A DNA stretch of 64,000 nt, taken from Lachnospiraceae bacterium. GTDB taxonomy: Bacteria; Bacillota; Clostridia; Lachnospirales; Lachnospiraceae. The position numbers and the translations under genes were made by a program. This document shows, one piece after another, positions 9,440 to 17,572 of the stretch (position 1 is the stretch's first letter; each line of letters opens with the position of its first letter). The notes under the pieces were generated by a model that ran no database searches, was not told the DNA's origin, and saw nothing but the letters and a program-made list of their open reading frames with translations. Location of the stretch: contig JAILGA010000035.1 of the NCBI GenBank assembly GCA_024697225.1, positions 1-64,000 of the forward strand. The letters are read 5' to 3'.

Positions 9440-10630
9440 ATGAAGAACAAGGAAATGTGCAAACGTGTGATGAGCGCAGCAGTGGCAGCATCACTTGCAC
9501 TTACCCTCTGCGCTTGCGGAGGCGGTGCAAAGAGCTCTTCCGGTGCGATCAAGATCGGGGGCTCGGGACCTCTTACGGGACCGGCGGCCGTGTATGGCAA
9601 TGCGGTCAAGAACGCCGCCGAGATCGCTGTCGAGGAAGTAAACGCGAAGGGCGGACTTCAGTTTGAACTTGATTTCGAGGATGATGCCCATGATGCCGAA
9701 AAGGCTGTTTCCGCCTATGGCGTGCTCAAGGACTGGGGAATGCAGGTGTCGCTCGCAACCGTTACATCGGCGCCCGGTGCAGCTGTCGCTCCCATGTACA
9801 GGGATGATCACATCTTCGGCATCACCCCTTCGGGCTCTTCACTTGCGATCATTTATGAGGATCCCGACAATGCGACGAATCCCTACGGCAATGTCTATCA
9901 GATGTGCTTCACCGACCCCAACCAGGGTGTCGCGAGCGCGGACTATCTCGCAGAGCATCCTGATCTGGGAACAAGCATCGCTGTCATCTACAAGAACGAT
10001 GACAACTATTCCAGCGGAATATTTACCAAGTTCAAGAGTGAGGCCGGTGTAAAGGGTCTGAATATCGTTTATGAGGGAACCTTTGACGACTCCAATGCCT
10101 CGGATTTCACGGTGCAGCTGAAGAAGGCACAGGATGCGGGCGCTGATCTCGTGTTCCTTCCTATCTATTATGATCCCGCATCTCTTATCCTCACACAGGC
10201 GAATCAGATGGGCTATGCTCCCACCTTCTTCGGTGTTGACGGTATGGACGGCATCCTGACTCTTGAGGGCTTTGATACCTCTCTTGCCGAGGGCGTTTAT
10301 CTGCTCACACCTTTCTCCGCCGATGCGACGGATGATCTGACAAAGAACTTCACCGCCAAGTACAAGGAGAAGTTCGGTGATGTGCCCAACCAGTTCGCGG
10401 CAGATGCTTATGACTGCATATATGCCATCGCACAGGCCTGCGAGGCTGCCGGGGTCACTGCCGACATGAAGTCGAACGAGGTCTGCGATGCGATGGTGAA
10501 GCAGTTCTCATCCATGACCTTCAACGGACTTACCGGCCAGAATGTCAAGTGGTCGACAAGCGGAGAGGTTTCCAAGTCTCCCAAGGCTGTCGTGATCAAA
10601 AACGGCGTATATGTAGGCGTGGAAAACTGA
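9440..10630 (+). CDS. livJ: Branched-chain amino-acid ABC transporter substrate-binding lipoprotein
   Basis: About 396 residues. A signal peptide ends in a lipobox (LTLCAC), then a glycine/serine linker and the type I periplasmic-binding fold opening KIGGSGPLTGPAAVYG...AAEIAVEEVNAKGG, typical of LivJ-like receptors for leucine, isoleucine and valine. An ATG at 9434 is in the same frame, but it abuts the GGAGGAG ribosome site; the ATG at 9440 has better spacing. It is first in a run livJ-livH-livM-livG-livF, with livH starting 16 bases after its stop. Specificity within the family (branched-chain amino acids versus amides or other small molecules) cannot be read from sequence. Confidence 0.92.
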   Translation: MKNKEMCKRVMSAAVAASLALTLCACGGGAKSSSGAIKIGGSGPLTGPAAVYGNAVKNAAEIAVEEVNAKGGLQFELDFEDDAHDAEKAVSAYGVLKDWGMQVSLATVTSAPGAAVAPMYRDDHIFGITPSGSSLAIIYEDPDNATNPYGNVYQMCFTDPNQGVASADYLAEHPDLGTSIAVIYKNDDNYSSGIFTKFKSEAGVKGLNIVYEGTFDDSNASDFTVQLKKAQDAGADLVFLPIYYDPASLILTQANQMGYAPTFFGVDGMDGILTLEGFDTSLAEGVYLLTPFSADATDDLTKNFTAKYKEKFGDVPNQFAADAYDCIYAIAQACEAAGVTADMKSNEVCDAMVKQFSSMTFNGLTGQNVKWSTSGEVSKSPKAVVIKNGVYVGVEN

Positions 10631-10646
10631 TAAAGGAAACTGAGTA

Positions 10647-11522
10647 ATGGATTTTCTGTCGTATCTGATAAACGGACTGGGACTGGGCAGTGTATATGCG
10701 ATAATCGCTCTGGGTTATACCATGGTTTACGGTATAGCCAAGATGCTGAATTTCGCCCATGGCGATGTCATCATGATCGGAGCCTATGTGGCCTTCTTTT
10801 CAATAGGAGATCTTGGGCTGCCCGTCATCCCTTCAGTTCTGTTATCAATGGCTGTATGTACTGTGCTGGGCGTTCTGATAGAACGCCTGGCATATAAGCC
10901 GCTTCGCGCCGCGTCTGCGCTTTCGGTGCTGATCACAGCCATAGGCGTGAGCTATTTCCTTCAGAATGCCGCACAGCTCCTCTGGTCGTCATCGACCAAG
11001 GTGTTCCCGACCATCGTAAGTGCCGGCGGAATCTCCTGGAACGGTCTGACTGTATCGTGGCTCACGCTGATCACGATAGGAACATGTATAGTGGTGATGA
11101 TCTGCCTCACACTGTTCATAAACCACACCAAAACAGGACGCGCCATGAGGGCCTGTTCCGAGGATAAGGGCGCTTCGGTTCTCATGGGTATAAATGTCAA
11201 CAAAATGATTTCGATCACCTTTGCAATAGGCTCGGGACTTGCAGCAATTGCGTCGGTGCTGCTGTGCGCCGCCTATCCGTCGGTCTATCCGACTCTGGGC
11301 GCCATGCCGGGTATCAAGGCGTTCACAGCCGCAGTCTTCGGAGGCATAGGATCCATACCCGGCGCGTTTCTCGGCGGTCTTTTGCTGGGGGTCATAGAGA
11401 TCTTTGCAAAGGCTTATATTTCAACCCAGCTTTCGGACGCGATAGTTTTTGCCGTGCTCATCCTGGTGCTTCTGATCAAGCCCACGGGTCTGCTCGGTAA
11501 GCGCATAAGGGAAAAAGTGTGA
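10647..11522 (+). CDS. livH: Branched-chain amino-acid ABC transporter permease LivH
   Basis: 291 residues, almost entirely hydrophobic helices (about eight). The opening NGLGLGSVYAIIALGYTMVYGIAKMLNFAHGDVIMIGAY is the LivH signature (membrane domain, PF02653). It forms the transmembrane channel with LivM and couples to LivG and LivF. Its end overlaps the earliest possible start of livM, so the two are translationally coupled. Confidence 0.93.
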   Translation: MDFLSYLINGLGLGSVYAIIALGYTMVYGIAKMLNFAHGDVIMIGAYVAFFSIGDLGLPVIPSVLLSMAVCTVLGVLIERLAYKPLRAASALSVLITAIGVSYFLQNAAQLLWSSSTKVFPTIVSAGGISWNGLTVSWLTLITIGTCIVVMICLTLFINHTKTGRAMRACSEDKGASVLMGINVNKMISITFAIGSGLAAIASVLLCAAYPSVYPTLGAMPGIKAFTAAVFGGIGSIPGAFLGGLLLGVIEIFAKAYISTQLSDAIVFAVLILVLLIKPTGLLGKRIREKV

Positions 11523-11533
11523 CGGAGGGTCGG

Positions 11534-12601
11534 ATGTCAGATAAGAAAAAGCTTCCGGCGTTTCTGTCGGACAAAAAATACAGAGGCAGGCTCACATCGT
11601 TCTCGATGGTACTGATCATGTATATCGTGATCGAAATCCTGATGAATACAGGGAACCTCTCGAGCCTTTTCACCAGTCTGCTGGTGCCTGTATGCTGCTA
11701 TATCGTGGCGGCTATAGGCCTCAATCTCAATGTCGGTATATCCGGAGAGCTGAATCTCGGACAGGCCTGTTTCATGAGCGTCGGAGCCTTCAGCGCCGTG
11801 TGCGTTTCGGGAAGCCTCGCTTCTTCGGTGCCCGATGTTCCGCGCCTTGTGATCTCGATGATAGTGGGAGCAATACTCGCCGCTGTTTTCGGTATCCTGA
11901 TAGGCATTCCGGTGCTCAAACTCGAGGGCGACTATCTGGCGATAGTCACGCTGGCGTTTGGGCAGATAGTCAAGAGCCTTATTACAAACATGTATCTGGG
12001 TATAGATGAAGCAGGTTACCATTTCAGTTTTGTCGACAACAATGTTGAACTGATCCCCGGAGGAAAGATGCTTTTAAACGGTCCCATGGGTGCGACCGGA
12101 ACACAGAGGATATCCACATTTACGGCGGGAGTTGTGCTGGTCGTGGTGGCACTCATTATCGTCTACAATCTTATGTTTTCACGCAGCGGTCGCGCGATAA
12201 TGGCTGCGAGGGATAACAGGATAGCCGCCGAGTCTGTGGGTATTGAGATCGTCAGGATAAAGCTTCTGGCCTTCGGGATTTCGTCATGCCTTGCGGGCGC
12301 TGCAGGCGCGCTGTACGGATTGAACTACTCAACGCTCATCCCGGCAAAATTTGACTTCAATACATCCATACTCCTTCTTGTGTATGTGGTGCTGGGCGGT
12401 CTGGGCAACATGAACGGCACGATGATAGCGACGATCATCCTTGTGCTTTTGCCTGAGCTGTTAAGATCGATGCAGGATTACAGGATGCTCATTTATGCGA
12501 TTGTCCTGATCCTCATAATGCTCCTCACCAACAACGAGATGGTTAAGACCTGGATACAGAAGGCGTACCTTCGCCTTTCGACGGACCGGAAGGGGAGGTG
12601 A
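11534..12601 (+). CDS. livM: Branched-chain amino-acid ABC transporter permease LivM
   Basis: About 355 residues with roughly ten helices and the family motif AIGLNLNVGISGELNLGQACFMSVGAF, characteristic of LivM. The preferred start is the ATG at 11534 behind GGAGGG; a GTG at 11519 overlapping the livH stop is also in frame. The protein ends a few bases before the livG start. It pairs with LivH in the membrane. Confidence 0.93.
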   Translation: MSDKKKLPAFLSDKKYRGRLTSFSMVLIMYIVIEILMNTGNLSSLFTSLLVPVCCYIVAAIGLNLNVGISGELNLGQACFMSVGAFSAVCVSGSLASSVPDVPRLVISMIVGAILAAVFGILIGIPVLKLEGDYLAIVTLAFGQIVKSLITNMYLGIDEAGYHFSFVDNNVELIPGGKMLLNGPMGATGTQRISTFTAGVVLVVVALIIVYNLMFSRSGRAIMAARDNRIAAESVGIEIVRIKLLAFGISSCLAGAAGALYGLNYSTLIPAKFDFNTSILLLVYVVLGGLGNMNGTMIATIILVLLPELLRSMQDYRMLIYAIVLILIMLLTNNEMVKTWIQKAYLRLSTDRKGR

Positions 12602-12603
12602 GC

Positions 12604-13377
12604 ATGGAAGCAAAGAAGACACCGATCCTTGAGGTAAAGGATCTCAGCATAGATTTCGGAGGGCTCACGGCCGTCAGCGACTTCAATATGGAGGTTTACG
12701 ACGGGGAGATAGTGGGACTCATCGGACCTAACGGCGCAGGCAAGACCACGGTATTCAACATGCTCACCAAGGTTTATCAGCCCACGAGAGGGAGCATCCT
12801 GTTTAACGGAGAGGATACTTCCAAAAAGACTGTGGTTGATATGAACAAGGCGGGTGTGGCCAGAACCTTCCAGAATATCCGCATGTTCAACGGATTGACG
12901 GTGCTGGATAATGTCAGGGCAGGTTTCCACGGCAGAGAAGTTTACTCGCCTCTCGCTGCCATTCTGAGACTTCCTTCATACAGAAACTGTGAAAAAAATA
13001 TCGAAAAGGGTTCGAGGGAACTGCTTGAGATATTCGGTCTTTCATCTGAAGCAGACAATCTGGCGTCGAATCTGCCCTACGGTGCGCAGAGGAGGCTTGA
13101 GATAGCAAGAGCACTCGCGACGGGACCGAGACTCCTTCTTCTGGATGAGCCGGCGGCAGGCATGAACCCTCAGGAGACAGAAGAACTGATGAATATGATA
13201 CGCCTTGTGCGGGATCATTTTAATACGGCAGTGCTCCTTATAGAGCATGATATGAAGCTGGTCATGGGTATCTGCGAGCGCATCACGGTGCTTAATTACG
13301 GAATGATGCTTGCGCAGGGAACGCCGGAGGAGATTCAGGCTGATCCCGAGGTCATCAAGGCTTATCTGGGAGAGTAG
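12604..13377 (+). CDS. livG: Branched-chain amino-acid ABC transporter ATPase LivG
   Basis: About 257 residues. The ATPase motifs are intact: Walker A GPNGAGKTT, an ABC signature region PYGAQRRLEIARAL (the LivG variant of LSGGQ), Walker B LLLLDEPAAGMN and the switch histidine in LLIEHDM. The start ATG at 12604 lies behind GGGGAGGTG; a GTG at 12598 lies within that ribosome site and overlaps the livM stop. It powers uptake as a partner of LivF. Confidence 0.93.
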   Translation: MEAKKTPILEVKDLSIDFGGLTAVSDFNMEVYDGEIVGLIGPNGAGKTTVFNMLTKVYQPTRGSILFNGEDTSKKTVVDMNKAGVARTFQNIRMFNGLTVLDNVRAGFHGREVYSPLAAILRLPSYRNCEKNIEKGSRELLEIFGLSSEADNLASNLPYGAQRRLEIARALATGPRLLLLDEPAAGMNPQETEELMNMIRLVRDHFNTAVLLIEHDMKLVMGICERITVLNYGMMLAQGTPEEIQADPEVIKAYLGE

Positions 13378-13383
13378 ACCGAT

Positions 13384-14088
13384 ATGTTGAAGATTACCGA
13401 TCTCAAAGTGAGCTATGGAATGATAGAGGCCATCAAGGGGATTTCCTTTGAGGTGGGCGACGGTGAGATAGTGACTCTCATCGGAGCAAACGGCGCCGGG
13501 AAGACCACTACGATGCATGCGATCTCGGGGCTGCTAAAGCCCGCGGGCGGCGGCATAATGCTTGGCGACACGGAACTTACAAAGATACCCTCGCACAGGA
13601 TAGTATCCATGGGTCTGGCCCAGGTTCCTGAGGGGAGGCGGGTATTCGCCCTGCAGACCGTGGAGGAAAACCTGACGCTTGGCGCCTATACCAGAAAGGA
13701 CAAGGCGGGTATAGCCGGGTCTATGGAGAAGGTATTCGAACTCTTTCCCAGGCTGAAGGAGAGAAGAAAGCAGATGGCCGGCACACTCTCGGGCGGAGAG
13801 CAGCAGATGCTCGCCATGGGACGTGCTCTCATGGCAGAACCCTCTATACTTCTTCTCGACGAGCCGTCCATGGGACTCTCACCGCTTCTCGTCTCGGAGA
13901 TCTTTCATATCATAGTCGAGATCAACAAAAACGGCACAACGATACTGCTCGTTGAGCAGAACGCCAAGAGAGCCCTTGCAATAGCCGACAGAGCCTATGT
14001 TCTTGAGACGGGACTCATAACACTGAGCGGTACCGGCGAGGAACTGGCAAATGATGAGCGTGTGAAGAAAGCATATTTGGGAGGATAA
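13384..14088 (+). CDS. livF: Branched-chain amino-acid ABC transporter ATPase LivF
   Basis: 234 residues, the usual LivF size. Motifs are Walker A GANGAGKTT, signature LSGGEQQMLAMGRAL, Walker B ILLLDEPSMGL and H-loop region LLVEQNAK (Q in place of H, normal for LivF). It starts 6 bases after livG and ends 4 bases before the CBS-ACT gene, so all six genes probably share one transcript. Confidence 0.93.
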   Translation: MLKITDLKVSYGMIEAIKGISFEVGDGEIVTLIGANGAGKTTTMHAISGLLKPAGGGIMLGDTELTKIPSHRIVSMGLAQVPEGRRVFALQTVEENLTLGAYTRKDKAGIAGSMEKVFELFPRLKERRKQMAGTLSGGEQQMLAMGRALMAEPSILLLDEPSMGLSPLLVSEIFHIIVEINKNGTTILLVEQNAKRALAIADRAYVLETGLITLSGTGEELANDERVKKAYLGG

Positions 14089-14092
14089 AGCC

Positions 14093-14770
14093 ATGTATGT
14101 CAAGGATCATATGACAGCAAATCCTATAACTGTTTCCGGGGACACAGTTGTCTCCAAAGCGGTTGAGATCATGCGCAAAAACAATTTCCACCGTCTCCCC
14201 GTAACAGACGCGAACGGGAAACTCGTGGGCCTTATAACCGGCGGCCTGGTCGAGGAGGAGAGCGGCAAGAAGAATACATCTCTCTCGATATTCGAACTCA
14301 ACTATCTGCTTTCGAGGACGACGGTCTCGGACATAATGATCCGCGACGTCAAAACTGTAAGCGGCGATGTGTTCATAGAGGAAGCCGCACAGCTGATGAT
14401 CGACAACGAGATAGCGGTGCTGCCCGTTGTGGATGGCGAAATGCATGTGACCGGCATCATAACCGAAAAAGATATCTTCCAGGCGTTCAATGATCTGCTC
14501 GGATACGGTCACAGGGGAACCCGTTTCATATTCAAATGCGAGGATCATCCGGGATTTCTCGTCAACGTCGCGAAGTGCTTCGCAGATAATGATGCCAATC
14601 TCGAATCGGTTGCCATATATCACTCCGCGGAAAGAGGCACGGAACTCGTGGTCAAGGCCACCGGAGAGATATCCGTTGAGAACATGGAAAAGGTACTCGC
14701 AGATGCGGGTTATCAGGTCACCGGTGTCGCCCAGACGCTTGAGGACGGCAGTGTAAAGCATTTTTCCTGA
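14093..14770 (+). CDS. CBS-pair and ACT-domain protein, AcuB-like, last gene of the liv operon
   Basis: 225 residues. Residues 1-60 and about 77-135 form two CBS motifs (VKDHMTANPITVSGDTVVSKAVEIM and VSDIMIRDVKTVSGDVFIEEAAQLM), which usually bind adenine nucleotides. Residues about 145-220 (FKCEDHPGFLVNVAKCFADNDANLESVAIY) look like an ACT domain, which usually binds amino acids. The order matches AcuB-type proteins, whose function is not settled. Placement 4 bases after livF suggests it senses energy state and branched-chain amino acids and affects transport or metabolism; that is inference. Confidence 0.8.
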   Translation: MYVKDHMTANPITVSGDTVVSKAVEIMRKNNFHRLPVTDANGKLVGLITGGLVEEESGKKNTSLSIFELNYLLSRTTVSDIMIRDVKTVSGDVFIEEAAQLMIDNEIAVLPVVDGEMHVTGIITEKDIFQAFNDLLGYGHRGTRFIFKCEDHPGFLVNVAKCFADNDANLESVAIYHSAERGTELVVKATGEISVENMEKVLADAGYQVTGVAQTLEDGSVKHFS

Positions 14771-14773
14771 CCT

Positions 14774-14802
14774 TTGACACGCGATATATGAGATGATACA
14801 AT
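14774..14802 (+). promoter_or_regulatory. Promoter of tRNA-Leu
   Basis: A perfect TTGACA (14774-14779) and TACAAT (14797-14802) are spaced by 17 bases. The predicted start is about 14809, 12 bases before the mature tRNA. Confidence 0.8.
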
Positions 14803-14820
14803 CAAAAATGTTATCAGGAA

Positions 14821-14904
14821 GCCGGCGTGTCGGAATTGGCAGACGAGGCAGACTCAAAATCTGTTGATGGCAACATCGTGCGGGTTCAAGTCCCGCCGCC
14901 GGCA
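14821..14904 (+). tRNA. tRNA-Leu (anticodon CAA)
   Basis: An 84-base class II tRNA. The acceptor arms GCCGGCG and CGCCGGC pair perfectly, followed by discriminator A. The anticodon stem CAGA/TCTG encloses CTCAAAA, giving anticodon CAA for UUG codons. A long variable arm follows (GTTGATGGCAACATC), then the T arm GCGGG-TTCAAGT-CCCGC. No CCA is encoded; it must be added after transcription. Confidence 0.95.
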
Positions 14905-14910
14905 TGTGAT

Positions 14911-14956
14911 GGCGCGAAGCCGAACTCATTAAAGTGTTCGTGTTTCGCGCCTTTGA
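14911..14956 (+). terminator. Hairpin terminator after tRNA-Leu
   Basis: GGCGCGAA and TTCGCGCC pair as an 8-bp stem, with a possible inner GAAC/GTTC extension, followed only by a short TTT. The weak T run makes efficiency uncertain; read-through into argH is possible. Confidence 0.5.
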
Positions 14957-14989
14957 TACTATGATCGCGCATTTATGAAAGGTGACGAT

Positions 14990-16408
14990 ATGGCACAGTT
15001 GTGGGGCGGCAGATTTACGGGAGAAACAAATGAACTTGCATGGAGGTTCAATGCCTCCATCGGCTTTGACTGCCGTCTTTTTAAGGAAGATATCGAAGGC
15101 AGTATCGCACATGCAAAGATGCTGCAGAAGCAGGGCGTCCTTGCGGACGCGGAGGCCGGAGAGATAGTTCGCGGCCTGACTTCGATCTACGCAGATGTGG
15201 TCGCGGGAAGCCTTCCGATAACCGATAAATATGAGGATGTCCACAGCTTTGTTGAGGCCAATCTGATAGAGAGGGCCGGCGATGTGGGAAAGAAGCTCCA
15301 CACCGGAAGATCCAGGAACGATCAGGTGGCATTGGATATGAGACTGTATACCCGCTCACAGGTGATAGAGACCGATAAGAGACTGAGGTCTCTCAGGGAG
15401 ACCATACTCTCTCTTATGAAGGAGCACAAAGACACGATGATGCCGGGCTTTACCCATCTTCAGAAGGCGCAGCCCGTGACGCTTGCACATCACCTCGGAG
15501 CATATTTTGAGATGTTCACCAGAGATTCCGGGAGACTTAAGGATCTCTGCGCCAGACTTAACGAGTGCCCCCTCGGCGCCGGCGCTCTGGCGGGGACGAC
15601 ATATCCGCTCGACAGGGATTTCACGGCAACACTGCTGGGATTCTCCGGCCCAACGAGAAACAGCATGGATTCGGTGTCGGACAGGGATTATCTGCTGGAA
15701 TATCTGTCTGCGCTTTCAATAATAATGATGCATCTGTCGAGATTCTCGGAGGAGATAATAATCTGGAACTCCAACGAATACGGCTTTATAGAGCTTGATG
15801 ACGCTTATTCCACGGGCTCGAGCATCATGCCGCAGAAAAAGAACCCCGATATCGCGGAACTCGTGAGGGGGAAGACCGGCCGGGTATACGGCGATCTGAT
15901 GCAGCTTCTGACCACAATGAAGGGACTGCCTCTCGCGTATAACAAGGACATGCAGGAGGACAAGGAGGGCTTTTTTGACGCCGTCGATACCGTCGGCGTC
16001 TGCATCACACTCTTTACCGGCATGCTGGCAACTCTTAAGTTCAATAAGGAGCGGATGGAAAAGAGCGCATCCATGGGCTTTACCAATGCCACAGACGCGG
16101 CGGACTACCTGGTGGTAAAAGGGGTGCCCTTCCGTGATGCCCATGGCATAATAGGCAGACTGGTGCTTCATTGCATAGATAAGAACTGTGCGATCGACGA
16201 TCTTTCGCTTGAGGAACTGAAGACCTTTTCGGAGTATTTTGATGAGGATGTTTTTGAGGCAATATCACTGAAGACCTGTGTAGGGAAACGACTCACCAAA
16301 GGTGCTCCCGGACCGGAAGCGATTGAGACCGAGATTGCGGAATCCGCGAAAATACTGGACGATGACTGGACGAGCCAATACACAGCCAGCGAAATACCGG
16401 TAAAATAA
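14990..16408 (+). CDS. argH: Argininosuccinate lyase
   Basis: 472 residues, normal for the family. It cleaves argininosuccinate to arginine and fumarate, the last step of arginine synthesis in the cytosol. It opens MAQLWGGRF, has HTGRSRNDQVALD near residue 110 and the superfamily signature GSSIMPQKKNPD near residue 280, whose serine lies in the catalytic loop. The ATG at 14990 behind GAAAGGTG is chosen over an in-frame ATG at 14975. argG is not nearby. Confidence 0.95.
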   Translation: MAQLWGGRFTGETNELAWRFNASIGFDCRLFKEDIEGSIAHAKMLQKQGVLADAEAGEIVRGLTSIYADVVAGSLPITDKYEDVHSFVEANLIERAGDVGKKLHTGRSRNDQVALDMRLYTRSQVIETDKRLRSLRETILSLMKEHKDTMMPGFTHLQKAQPVTLAHHLGAYFEMFTRDSGRLKDLCARLNECPLGAGALAGTTYPLDRDFTATLLGFSGPTRNSMDSVSDRDYLLEYLSALSIIMMHLSRFSEEIIIWNSNEYGFIELDDAYSTGSSIMPQKKNPDIAELVRGKTGRVYGDLMQLLTTMKGLPLAYNKDMQEDKEGFFDAVDTVGVCITLFTGMLATLKFNKERMEKSASMGFTNATDAADYLVVKGVPFRDAHGIIGRLVLHCIDKNCAIDDLSLEELKTFSEYFDEDVFEAISLKTCVGKRLTKGAPGPEAIETEIAESAKILDDDWTSQYTASEIPVK

Positions 16409-16435
16409 AAACGAAATACAGTAAAATAAGATCAA

Positions 16436-16461
16436 TAAACCGATAAAATATTACCGGTTTA
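16436..16461. terminator. Small inverted repeat between argH and asd
   Basis: TAAACCGATAA and TTACCGGTTTA form an 11-bp arm pair with one mismatch around AATA. It could be a weak terminator for argH or an operator for asd. The surrounding 70 bases repeat the motif TAAAATAA several times. Confidence 0.3.
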
Positions 16462-16480
16462 CAGCATAAGGAGGAAAGTC

Positions 16481-17566
16481 ATGAGTGAGAAATTGCGTGT
16501 AGGTATACTGGGTGCCACCGGTATGGTGGGACAGCGTTTTATAAGCATACTTGCGGATCATCCCTGGTTTGAGACCGTGGTAGTCGCAGCGAGCCCCAGA
16601 TCGGCGGGAAAGACGTATGAGGAAGCGGTGGAAGGCCGCTGGAAGATGGACGGCCCCATACCTGAAGGCGTGAAGAACCTTAAGATCGTGGGTGTTGACG
16701 AGATCGACAGCATAGCGGAACAGGTCGACTTTGTGTTTTCCGCTCTTGCCATGAGCAAGGATGAGATAAAGGAGCTCGAGGAGCGCTACGCAAAAGCAGA
16801 GGTTCCGGTGGTATCCAATAACAGCGCCCACAGATGGACGCCCGATGTCCCCATGATCGTGCCTGAGATCAATCCCGATCATGCTGATGTGATCGAGTAT
16901 CAGAAGAAGCGTCTCGGCACGAAGCGCGGATTTATCGCAGTCAAGCCCAACTGCTCCATACAGAGCTATACCCCCGTACTTGCTGCGTGGAAAAAATGGG
17001 AGCCCTACGAGGTCCTCGCAACGACCTACCAGGCAATATCCGGCGCCGGAAAGAACTTTGACGAGTGGCCCGAGATGGTGGGCAATGTGATACCCTTTAT
17101 CTCAGGCGAGGAGGAAAAGAGCGAGAAGGAGCCCCTGAGGATCTTCGGTCATATAGAGAACGGCGCCATAGTGCCCGCGGATAACATGGTGATAACCAGC
17201 CAGTGTATCAGGATACCGGTCCTGTACGGACACACGGCCGCCACCTTTGTGAAGCTCAGAAAAAAGGCTGAGAAGGAAGAGCTTATCGAGGCCATGGTGA
17301 ATTTCTCCGGAGAGCCCCAAAAGGCGGGACTTCCGGGTGCACCCAAGCAGTTCATCCAGTATTTTACCGAGGATAACAGACCTCAGGTAGCTCTGGATGT
17401 GAACTACGAGAGAGGCATGGGTGTCAGTATAGGAAGACTGAGGGAGGATGCGCTCTTTGACTGGAAGTTCGTAGGCCTTTCACACAATACGCTGCGCGGT
17501 GCTGCGGGCGGAGCGGTACTCTGTGCCGAACTGCTGAAGCACCGGGGTCTGATAGATAAGAAATAA
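16481..17566 (+). CDS. asd: Aspartate-semialdehyde dehydrogenase, archaeal/fungal-type
   Basis: 361 residues. It reduces aspartyl phosphate to aspartate semialdehyde, the branch point to lysine, methionine and threonine. The N-terminal NADP motif is GILGATGMVGQRF, and the catalytic cysteine is in KPNCSIQSY. Length and sequence style (HPWFETVVVAASPRSAGKTY) fit the archaeal/yeast subgroup rather than the shorter E. coli form. A perfect AAGGAGG precedes the ATG. The gap upstream is only 72 bases, too short for a lysine riboswitch. Confidence 0.93.
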   Translation: MSEKLRVGILGATGMVGQRFISILADHPWFETVVVAASPRSAGKTYEEAVEGRWKMDGPIPEGVKNLKIVGVDEIDSIAEQVDFVFSALAMSKDEIKELEERYAKAEVPVVSNNSAHRWTPDVPMIVPEINPDHADVIEYQKKRLGTKRGFIAVKPNCSIQSYTPVLAAWKKWEPYEVLATTYQAISGAGKNFDEWPEMVGNVIPFISGEEEKSEKEPLRIFGHIENGAIVPADNMVITSQCIRIPVLYGHTAATFVKLRKKAEKEELIEAMVNFSGEPQKAGLPGAPKQFIQYFTEDNRPQVALDVNYERGMGVSIGRLREDALFDWKFVGLSHNTLRGAAGGAVLCAELLKHRGLIDKK

Positions 17567-17572
17567 GATATT

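Noticed and set aside
14015-15301. A 428-codon open frame on the minus strand across livF, the CBS-ACT gene, tRNA-Leu and argH
   Set aside because: It runs antisense to several well-recognised genes and a tRNA, has no ribosome site and its translation looks like no protein family.
16409-16480. Lysine riboswitch before asd
   Set aside because: Only 72 bases are available, far too short, and the sequence is AT-rich with simple repeats.
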